NCBI GenBank assembly: GCA_028281205.1
Contig: JANQKJ010000330.1
Span: forward strand, 1 to 5,587
Reading direction: 5' to 3'
From: Gammaproteobacteria bacterium
Lineage (GTDB): Bacteria; Pseudomonadota; Gammaproteobacteria; UBA4575
Length of the DNA: 5,587 nt
A program made the position numbers and the translations under genes. A model generated the notes under the pieces. It did no database searches. It worked only from the letters and a program-made list of their open reading frames with translations, and had not been told where the DNA came from. Shown piece after piece: positions 1-5,587 of the stretch (its first letter is position 1; each line of letters begins with the position of its first letter).

Positions 1-2
1 AA

Positions 3-548
3 TGGCAGGCGTGTATTGGAATTTGCCAAAAATCCTATGACATTTATAAACACTATGAATCATGGATTATGGTAGTACAGTCTCTGCAGTCGCTAGCAAA
101 ATACCACGTCGCAATAGACCAACGAGACGATGCACTGAGTTTCGAAGATCGAATTGTCAATGAAATACCTTATGAAAATGCACCACCAGGTTTTCAATCC
201 CAGCAATTAGTAGATGTTACCCTCGCCCGAGTTGCCAGAAATGAATTGGAGCCCGCCCAACAGTTGCTTGATAAGTTAAGGACATTTGATGATGCCAGAG
301 CCTACAATGATATGCTCGATGGCATTCAGGCAGACATACATTATCAAGCAGAGGACTTCAAGGCTGCACTACCCTATTATTGTAAACTGTGGATTAAATC
401 AATCAAACTCGAACAAAAACCCTACCTCAAACAACTAAAATCGCGATTTTGTGAATTAGAAGAAAAGCTAGGTATAGAAGAGTTTGATAAGCTCTACCAA
501 GACTCAGTCGAGGACGACATTACCCACCCCCGCGACTACACAGGCTAG
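3..548 (+). CDS. C-terminal part of a TPR-like helical protein, start outside the window
   Basis: The frame is open from the left edge to a TAG stop at 546-548, giving 181 visible residues. An ATG at 69 would give a 159-residue protein, but the frame continues upstream without a stop, the upstream residues look equally protein-like (Tyr, Lys and Trp in helical spacing), and no clear ribosome binding site precedes the ATG. I therefore treat this as the tail of a longer gene. The sequence is predicted to be mostly helical. Stretches such as ARNELEPAQQLLDKL and YQAEDFKAALPYYCKLW have the Ala/Leu/Tyr spacing of tetratricopeptide repeats, which usually mediate protein-protein contacts. The last residues are acidic, then polar. 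There is no signal peptide, membrane segment or catalytic motif in the visible part. I do not recognise the family. The next gene also has a long TPR-like region, but a 604-bp gap with a mobile repeat makes a shared operon unlikely today. Confidence 0.75.
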   Translation, partial: WQACIGICQKSYDIYKHYESWIMVVQSLQSLAKYHVAIDQRDDALSFEDRIVNEIPYENAPPGFQSQQLVDVTLARVARNELEPAQQLLDKLRTFDDARAYNDMLDGIQADIHYQAEDFKAALPYYCKLWIKSIKLEQKPYLKQLKSRFCELEEKLGIEEFDKLYQDSVEDDITHPRDYTG

Positions 549-562
549 ATAATCTAGCCTGT
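540..562 (+). terminator. Perfect stem-loop overlapping the stop codon of the upstream gene
   Basis: A 10-bp perfect stem (540-549 with 553-562) closes a TAA loop and contains the TAG stop codon of the upstream gene in its left arm. The position suits a transcript end or a 3' stabilising hairpin. There is no T-run after either arm, so it is not a standard intrinsic terminator. The 3-base loop is tight, and the outer loop-side pairs may open. Confidence 0.35.
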
Positions 563-627
563 AACGCATCGACACGAAGTAATTTATAAAATCTGCCAGA
601 GTATAGACATTTTTTCTATAGAGAACA

Positions 628-687
628 TTGCTAACGCTAAGCCAGAATATGAGCCAATGCTATAAAGGGGCCATTCTAGCTTAGCAA
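628..687. repeat. Imperfect inverted repeat in the intergenic region
   Basis: TTGCTAA (628-634) pairs with TTAGCAA (681-687). GCCAGAAT (641-648) pairs with ATTCTAGC (673-680) with one mismatch. A 6-base bulge (635-640) lies on the left arm, and its GCTAA could pair with the same right-arm bases in an alternative register. The loop is about 24 bases and no T-run follows. It could be an operator, a weak structure in a leader, or chance. Confidence 0.3.
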
Positions 688-811
688 CCAATGCTTCTAT
701 CTGAATATAAAAAACCAGTCACCTATACTCAATCATTATCAAACTATATTTTGCATCCAAAACCTTTGAATTAGCACGCCACATTGTGCAGATAATATCA
801 CAGTATTGGCT

Positions 812-817
812 TATAAT
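812..817 (+). promoter_or_regulatory. Candidate -10 box (TATAAT) abutting the mobile repeat
   Basis: A perfect TATAAT lies five bases before the CTAG that flanks the repeat. If the 267-bp element and one CTAG copy are removed, the box would lie 64 bases before the kinase start codon, a normal promoter distance. No good -35 box is found 15 to 19 bases upstream; TTGTGC at 784-789 is 22 bases away. In DNA this AT-rich a TATAAT can occur by chance, so support is weak. Confidence 0.3.
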
Positions 818-821
818 ATGA

Positions 822-825
822 CTAG
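822..825. repeat. Left CTAG, probable target-site duplication
   Basis: CTAG directly precedes the left terminal repeat and recurs directly after the right one (1093-1096). A 4-base YTAR-type duplication is known for IS5-type elements. CTAG is its own reverse complement, so it could equally be counted as part of the inverted repeat. Confidence 0.55.
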
Positions 826-856
826 GGCACCTCTGAGTAATGAGGAAATGCTTCAG
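826..856 (+). repeat. Left terminal inverted repeat of the MITE-like element
   Basis: These 31 bases pair with 1062-1092 at 29 positions; the mismatches are at 847/1071 and 851/1067. The outermost 21 bases match perfectly. Confidence 0.85.
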
Positions 857-857
857 C

Positions 858-954
858 AAGGGCTTAGGCGTAGCGCCGCTAGGCGCCGTGCGAACGGCAA
901 TGCTGGTTTGTCATTGGCGAACAAGGCAACGACGCGAGCTACGCCTAAGCCCTT
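858..954. repeat. First internal hairpin of the element
   Basis: The arms 858-874 and 938-954 are perfect 17-base inverted copies (left arm AAGGGCTTAGGCGTAGC). The loop contains smaller hairpins: GCGCC/GGCGC at 873-886, and GCCGT/ACGGC at 885-898 closing a GCGA loop of the GNRA type. The two small hairpins overlap by two bases. Confidence 0.8.
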
Positions 955-965
955 TTGCCCATAGG

Positions 966-1062
966 GGCTTTTTGTCTGTCCCATTCACTGCGTTGTCGTT
1001 TTTTGACGTGCTACCAGCATGCCGACAAAACTACGTCTTGTGACTGGAACAGACAAAAAGCC
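966..1062. repeat. Second internal hairpin of the element
   Basis: GGCTTTTTGTCTGT (966-979) is a perfect 14-base inverted copy of 1049-1062. The pairing extends inward imperfectly through CATTCAC and GTGACTGG. Inside, GACGTGCTACCAGCATGC and the following bases offer alternative small stems. The last bases of the right arm (1061-1062) compete with the outer terminal-repeat stem. Confidence 0.75.
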
Positions 1063-1092
1063 TGAACCATCTCCTCATTACTCAGAGGTGCC
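1062..1092 (-). repeat. Right terminal inverted repeat of the MITE-like element
   Basis: This is the inverted partner of 826-856, ending CTCAGAGGTGCC just before CTAG. It lies only about 60 bases before the start of the kinase gene, so the element end is part of that gene's upstream region. Confidence 0.85.
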
Positions 1093-1105
1093 CTAGGCAC
1101 CTTTT
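1086..1105 (+). terminator. Intrinsic-terminator-like hairpin formed at the right junction of the element
   Basis: AGGTGCC (1086-1092, end of the element) pairs perfectly with GGCACCT (1096-1102, mostly flank) around a CTA loop, and TTTT (1102-1105) follows at once. A GC-rich 7-bp stem, short loop and T-run is the classic layout, though the T-run is short. It points toward the kinase gene, 47 bases before its ATG. The same right-arm bases also pair with the left terminal repeat, so the two folds exclude each other. Confidence 0.45.
1093..1096. repeat. Right CTAG, probable target-site duplication
   Basis: This is the second copy of the CTAG at 822-825. It is followed by GCACCT, so CTAGGCACCT here resembles CTAGGGCACCT at the left end with one G missing. 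That could be chance or a trace of an older element end. Confidence 0.55.
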
Positions 1106-1152
1106 CGTCAGTACGAGCTAAGACATTAGCCGGTAAAATTGGTCCTCTTATA

Positions 1153-4100
1153 ATGCAATCGATCCAGGGTTATACCTTTACAGATCAGATTTTTGAAAGC
1201 TCGCGGACCATAGTCCTCAAAGCTATTCGAGAATCTGATAAATCGCCTGTTATAGTAAAGGTATTGAACCATCAATATCCTACCTCTGAAGAACTTCATC
1301 GTTTTGAAGTCGAGTTTGAGATGACTCATAGTCTACAGGGTGATGGAATCATTCTTGCCTATGACAAAGAGTTATATGGCAATAGTATGGCTCTCATCTT
1401 AGAAGACTTTGGCGGTACTTCGCTAAATAATATTCCTAACATCACTAAGCTACCATTAACCGACAAGCTCGAGCTGTTAATACTAATTACTGAAGCAATT
1501 AACGAAGTACACCAACAGAATATCTTTCATAAAGATATTAACCCAGGCAACATTTTGTGGAATCATAAAACTCAAGAAGTAAAACTAATCGACTTTGGTA
1601 TATCTTCAATTATACCTAAAGAAACTCGATCTATTACTAATCCAGAAGTATTAGAGGGAACACTTAACTATATTTCCCCTGAACAGACTGGGCGAATGAA
1701 CCGCAGTCTTGATTATCGTACAGATTTTTATTCCCTTGGCGTTACATTTTACGAGTTCCTAACAGGACGGCTACCTTATGAAGCAGATGATGCAATGAAA
1801 TTAGTTCATGCACACATCGCTAAACAAGCGAAACCCGTTCACAAAATCAAAAATGATATTCCAAAAGCTTTATCAAATATTGTAGAAAAGCTTATGGCCA
1901 AAAATGCCGAAAAAAGATATCAAAGCGCAATCGGTATAATTGAAGATCTAAAGCATTGCTTGGGAGAACTTAAAAAATCCGGAAAAATAGAGCCATTCGA
2001 ATTAGCAAGAAAAGACATTGTGGACCACTTTCAAATTCCGCAAAAGCTCTATGGCCGGGAAAAAGAAATTGAGCGGCTACTAAATACCTTTGACAACATT
2101 TGTAATGGCTCGAAAAAACTACTAATGGTTGCCGGCCACTCTGGCATTGGTAAATCAGCACTCATTAGTGAAATACATAAGCCTATCACTAAAAACAAAG
2201 GCTTTTTCATATCCGGTAAGTTTGGCCAGTTTAATCGCAATATACCCTACTTCGCCTTCATCCGCGCTTTTCAAGACTTAGTACAGCAAATCTTGACTGA
2301 GAATGAACAACGAATAAGTCAATGGCGCAGCAACCTTTTAGCAGGCCTAAAAGGTAACGGCCGATTAATAACAGATGTCATACCTGAATTAGAACTCATT
2401 ATTGGTCCGCAACCTGTTTTAGAAGAATTAAAACCAAACGCAGCACAAACACGATTTAGTATTGTATTTCGCAACTTCGTCAAAGTATTTGCCAAAGCAG
2501 AGCATCCATTGGTGATATTCATTGATGACTTACAATGGAGTGATCATTCATCGCTAAAACTGCTGATGGAGTTACTAGACGACCCCAAAATGCAGTACCT
2601 AGCGATTATAGGTGCTTATCGAGATAACGAGGTCTCATTTACCCACTCGCTAACTATTACGCTAGAAGAAATTAATAAAAAAATTGTCGACCTTGAAACT
2701 ATTGTTCTACAACCGCTGGACTTACCAAAGATAATTCTACTGATACAAGACACATTGCATTGTGATTACGAACCTGCCCATGCGCTGGCCCAGCTAGTTT
2801 TTGAAAAAACCAATGGTAATCCATTTTTTATCAACCAATTTTTACAAAATCTATACGACGAAGACCTTCTAACCTATTGCCAAAAAAGTCGTCAATGGCA
2901 GTGGGATCAACAATGTATCTCCGCTATGGGCATTACGGATAACGTAGTGGAGCTCATGTCAAATAAGATTACCAAGCTACCACAAGATACCCAACATATA
3001 TTACAAACGGCCGCCTGTATTGGCCCTCAATTTGATTTACACTACTTATCCATTATTGTAGAACTACCTCTTGACAGAGTTGCGTCTTTACTAAAAGTCG
3101 CGGCCATAGAAGGGCTAGTCATTTCTTTAACTGAGTTTGGCTTTAGAGAAAGTGACATTAAAGTATTATCGCAGGAGCACACTAATAAAACACCAATTAA
3201 ATTCAAATTTTTGCACGATAGAGTACAACAGGCCGCCTATAGCTTAATCGACAAAAATCAGCTTGATACAATTCACTTTCATATCGGTGAGTTATTACTT
3301 AAAAACCTCAACGAAGAACAGCTCGATGAACAAATATTTGATGTTGTCAATCAACTTAATCACGGCATAAACTTAACTGAGGACGCTAATATTAGAAAAG
3401 TTATGGCGTCACTTAATCTAAAAGCAGGGGTAAAAGCCAAATCCGCTCTCGCCTACGAACCTGCAATGATGTACTTAAAATCAGGTATATCATTGCTAGA
3501 AAATGACAGCTGGCAATCCGACTACTCACTCACAGAAGATCTTTATGCAGAAGCTACAGAAACCACCTATATAAATGCTAGCTTTGAAGAGATGGACAAA
3601 CTCGCTGAGACGATGTTGTTTAACATTAAGTCCAGTTTCGATAAGACCATCATTTACGAATATATAGTACAGAGCTACTTCGCTCGTAATCGCGCCTATG
3701 AAGGTATCGATATTGCACTAAAAGTATTGCGGCAATATAAAATGAAGTTACCTAGGAACCCCAGCAAGCTTCATGTTGCTTATAACATACTAAAAACAGA
3801 GCTATATCTATTTTTTAAGAATAGAAAACAGCTTTCCAATTTACAACCAGTACAACAAGGAGAGGCTACCGAAAAAGCGCGACTACTAGATTCCTTAGCA
3901 GTAAATTGCTATACCACTTTACCCAACTTATATCCGATCATCGTATGTAAAGGATTTAATTTATTTTTCAAATATGGTTTATATCCTGACACCCCATTCG
4001 GCTATGCTGCTTACGGGATGTTACTCAGCAGTGCGTTAGGAAAAATAGACAAAGGGTATGAATATGGTGAACTAGCCCTAGAAGTACAACAACAACCCTT

Positions 4101-5587
4101 CTGCAAAAAAACACGCCCCAGGACCATATTCTTATTTGAGTCCATGCTTGGCTATACAAAAAATCACTTACTAGATGGCTTAGAGCGCCTAATGGACTCC
4201 TACCGTCAAGGGCTAGAAATTGGCGACATACAGTTTTCTACTATCAGTATCCATATCTACTGCGTTCATTCCTTTCTTGCCGGTGAAAAACCATTACATG
4301 ATCTCTATAAAGAAGCAGAGATCTACAAAGCGGAAATAGTGCAATATAAGCAGCTGGTGCTAGCAAACTACCAAGCCATCTATATGCAGGCTATTAAAAA
4401 CTTATTGGGCGAAAGCGAAAACCCCAAGCTGTTGGTTGGTAATATTTTTAACGAACATAAAGCCATTCCAGAGTTTAAAGAGCAATCAAATAGCACCGGC
4501 CTCTATCTTATCGCATTAAATAAACTAATATTATGTTATATGTTAGGCGATTACGATGAAGCAGCTAGCTACCTAGTAGTGCTCGAGAAATACAAATCTG
4601 CCGTTTTTGGGCTTTACTATACACCTTTTTCGTACTTCTTTGAGTCATTGGTTTTACTAGCAGCGTTTCACAGTAGTGACGATAGTAAAAAAACCGCGCG
4701 AGACAGACGCGCCATGTTAGCAAAAGTGAGATCAAATCAAAGGAAACTCAAAAAATCGGCAGATCATGCCCCAATGAATTTTCTCCATAAATATGATTTG
4801 GTTGAGGCGGAGATTTCTAGAACGAAAGGTCAGGTTGGCAGAGCGTTACACTACTATAACAAATCAATAAACGGTGCTAAGAGTAATCACTACATTAGCG
4901 AAGGTGCACTAGCAAATGAATTAGCTGGACGTTTCTATTTAGATATGGAAGAAATGCATACAGTAGCCAGTTATTACTTAAAAGAAGCACTCTATTTATA
5001 CGATAAATGGGGCGCAAAACTTAAAGTAGATCTTTTATTAGAAAACTATAAGTCATTTTTAACCGAGCCCAATAAACTCGAGAACAGCTTTACCAGTGCA
5101 ACAACGCTTACCGACTTTGGAAGGTCAACCGCAATCACCTACCGTAGTTCAATTGCGACCACAGACAAAAGCCAGCACACCTTTGGCCATAGTCTCGACC
5201 TTAACTCAGCGATTAAGGCCAGCCAAGTTCTATCAGGCGAAATAGTGTTGTCAAAGCTGTTAAACAATATGATGAATATAGTACTAGAGAACGCGGGAGC
5301 GGAGAAAGGGCTTGTTATCTTGGACAATGAAGGCACTCTTACCATTGAAGCAAGCGCAGACATCAGTACAGATAATATTCATACCTTACAACAGTTACCA
5401 GTTTCAAAGAGCGATTCAATTCCCGTTAACATGATACATTATGTTGCTCGCACGAAACAGGTCATCATCGCCAAGAACGCCTGTGAAGAAGAACAGTTTA
5501 AAGACGATAAATACATCGCTGATAAAAAACCAAAATCTGTTCTATGCTACCCGCTGCTAAATCAAGGTGAACTCACGGGCATTCTTT
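1153..5587 (+). CDS. HstK-type multidomain signalling protein: Ser/Thr kinase, AAA ATPase, TPR-like region, GAF (C-terminus outside the window)
   Basis: At least 1478 residues are read without a stop. Kinase, about 7-270: lysine K36 in VIVK, catalytic HKDINPGN (126-133), DFG (147-149), SPEQTGRMN (175-183) and DFYSLGV (191-197); the glycine loop is degenerate. NTPase, about 299-600: LYGREKEI, Walker A GHSGIGKS (328-335), Walker B LVIFIDD (453-459), GAYRDNEV (487-494). The family signature FLHDRVQQAAY is at 686-696. TPR-like helices run to about 1300, ending with YDKWGAKLKV (1283-1292). A Ser/Thr-rich linker leads to a GAF domain from about 1357, cut at the window edge. Relatives usually continue into a histidine kinase, joining Ser/Thr and two-component signalling; this is expected, not seen. 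The protein is probably cytoplasmic: no signal peptide or membrane segment is evident. The ATG at 1153 is chosen because an in-frame TAG lies at 1126, the next Met is residue 57 (past the ATP-binding lysine), and relatives start at the same point. No clear Shine-Dalgarno precedes it. The signal sensed is unknown. Confidence 0.93.
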   Translation, partial: MQSIQGYTFTDQIFESSRTIVLKAIRESDKSPVIVKVLNHQYPTSEELHRFEVEFEMTHSLQGDGIILAYDKELYGNSMALILEDFGGTSLNNIPNITKLPLTDKLELLILITEAINEVHQQNIFHKDINPGNILWNHKTQEVKLIDFGISSIIPKETRSITNPEVLEGTLNYISPEQTGRMNRSLDYRTDFYSLGVTFYEFLTGRLPYEADDAMKLVHAHIAKQAKPVHKIKNDIPKALSNIVEKLMAKNAEKRYQSAIGIIEDLKHCLGELKKSGKIEPFELARKDIVDHFQIPQKLYGREKEIERLLNTFDNICNGSKKLLMVAGHSGIGKSALISEIHKPITKNKGFFISGKFGQFNRNIPYFAFIRAFQDLVQQILTENEQRISQWRSNLLAGLKGNGRLITDVIPELELIIGPQPVLEELKPNAAQTRFSIVFRNFVKVFAKAEHPLVIFIDDLQWSDHSSLKLLMELLDDPKMQYLAIIGAYRDNEVSFTHSLTITLEEINKKIVDLETIVLQPLDLPKIILLIQDTLHCDYEPAHALAQLVFEKTNGNPFFINQFLQNLYDEDLLTYCQKSRQWQWDQQCISAMGITDNVVELMSNKITKLPQDTQHILQTAACIGPQFDLHYLSIIVELPLDRVASLLKVAAIEGLVISLTEFGFRESDIKVLSQEHTNKTPIKFKFLHDRVQQAAYSLIDKNQLDTIHFHIGELLLKNLNEEQLDEQIFDVVNQLNHGINLTEDANIRKVMASLNLKAGVKAKSALAYEPAMMYLKSGISLLENDSWQSDYSLTEDLYAEATETTYINASFEEMDKLAETMLFNIKSSFDKTIIYEYIVQSYFARNRAYEGIDIALKVLRQYKMKLPRNPSKLHVAYNILKTELYLFFKNRKQLSNLQPVQQGEATEKARLLDSLAVNCYTTLPNLYPIIVCKGFNLFFKYGLYPDTPFGYAAYGMLLSSALGKIDKGYEYGELALEVQQQPFCKKTRPRTIFLFESMLGYTKNHLLDGLERLMDSYRQGLEIGDIQFSTISIHIYCVHSFLAGEKPLHDLYKEAEIYKAEIVQYKQLVLANYQAIYMQAIKNLLGESENPKLLVGNIFNEHKAIPEFKEQSNSTGLYLIALNKLILCYMLGDYDEAASYLVVLEKYKSAVFGLYYTPFSYFFESLVLLAAFHSSDDSKKTARDRRAMLAKVRSNQRKLKKSADHAPMNFLHKYDLVEAEISRTKGQVGRALHYYNKSINGAKSNHYISEGALANELAGRFYLDMEEMHTVASYYLKEALYLYDKWGAKLKVDLLLENYKSFLTEPNKLENSFTSATTLTDFGRSTAITYRSSIATTDKSQHTFGHSLDLNSAIKASQVLSGEIVLSKLLNNMMNIVLENAGAEKGLVILDNEGTLTIEASADISTDNIHTLQQLPVSKSDSIPVNMIHYVARTKQVIIAKNACEEEQFKDDKYIADKKPKSVLCYPLLNQGELTGIL

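Larger units (their letters stand above)
563..821. other. AT-rich intergenic stretch without a recognisable gene
   Basis: No convincing reading frame is seen on either strand and no tRNA or known riboswitch pattern is apparent. The only structures I find are an imperfect hairpin (628-687) and a TATAAT box (812-817) directly before the mobile repeat. The base composition matches that of the flanking genes and differs from the GC-richer repeat that follows. Confidence 0.6.
826..1092. mobile_element. MITE-like non-autonomous element, 267 bp, with internal hairpins
   Basis: The ends are inverted copies starting GGCACCTCTGAGTAATGAGG. Counting the flanking CTAG, 25 bases match perfectly (822-846 with 1072-1096), and the pairing continues to 856/1062 with 33 of 35 positions matched. 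Two long hairpins fill the inside: 858-954 with a 17-bp perfect stem, and 966-1062 with a 14-bp perfect stem. Short size, long terminal repeats, CTAG on each side and no transposase gene fit a miniature inverted-repeat element moved in trans. The CTAG target suggests an IS5-type transposase, but this is inferred from the ends alone. The element is GC-richer than its neighbours, a sign of separate origin. A 67-codon frame (840-1043) crosses it but begins inside the terminal repeat and follows the repeat structure, so it is unlikely to be a real gene. Only other copies in the genome would prove mobility. Confidence 0.8.

Noticed and set aside
783..804. CRP/FNR-like palindrome ATTGTG...CACAGT before the TATAAT box
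   Set aside because: The half sites TGTG and CACA are separated by 10 bases, whereas the CRP consensus has 8. The spacing is wrong and the match is short, so I do not call an operator.
1003..1031. TTGACG inside the element as a -35 box for an outward promoter
   Set aside because: No TATAAT-like box is present 16 to 18 bases downstream.
840..1043. A 67-codon + strand reading frame spanning the mobile repeat
   Set aside because: It starts inside the terminal repeat, its sequence is dictated by the hairpins, it is rich in Arg and Cys without protein-like pattern, and it has no ribosome binding site. It is more likely a by-product of the repeat.
1149..1154. TATAAT overlapping the start codon as a promoter for the kinase gene
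   Set aside because: Transcription would begin after the ATG, and the next Met is beyond the ATP-binding lysine. There is also no -35 box at the right distance.
1126..2522. Several minus-strand frames of 63-67 codons opposite the kinase gene
   Set aside because: They lie antisense to a long frame with clear kinase and NTPase motifs and show no family resemblance or start signals.
5139..5363. A 74-codon minus-strand frame near the right edge
   Set aside because: It is antisense to the linker and GAF region of the large protein and looks like a shadow of that frame.

Overview
The window is AT-rich bacterial DNA holding two protein genes, both on the + strand and both cut by a window edge, with a compact mobile repeat between them. 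The organism cannot be fixed from this sequence. A Gram-negative, possibly marine or gammaproteobacterial host is plausible from the gene family, the base composition and the repeat type, but this is a weak inference.

Positions 3-548 are the C-terminal end of a helical, TPR-like protein whose start lies before the window. Its stop codon sits inside a perfect 10-bp stem-loop. Positions 549-821 are AT-rich and non-coding, with one imperfect hairpin and a lone TATAAT box next to the repeat.

Positions 826-1092 are a 267-bp MITE-like element, visibly richer in GC than its surroundings. It is bounded by CTAG on both sides and has terminal inverted repeats of about 31 bp. Two further long hairpins lie inside it, so a single strand could fold as a three-way junction. 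It encodes no credible protein, and its ends and CTAG target recall elements moved by IS5-type transposases. Its right end plus the adjoining flank form a 7-bp GC-rich hairpin followed by TTTT, which looks like an intrinsic terminator only about 50 bp before the next gene.

Positions 1153-5587 are one uninterrupted reading frame of at least 1478 residues that leaves the window. Its order is Ser/Thr kinase, AAA/NTPase, long TPR-like helical region, Ser/Thr-rich linker, GAF domain. This is the layout of the HstK-type signalling proteins best known in cyanobacteria, which usually end in a histidine kinase. That end would lie beyond the window.

The most interesting point is how the repeat and the kinase gene are combined. 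The element may have split the gene's promoter from its start codon, placing a folded leader and a possible terminator/anti-terminator switch ahead of a large signalling protein.
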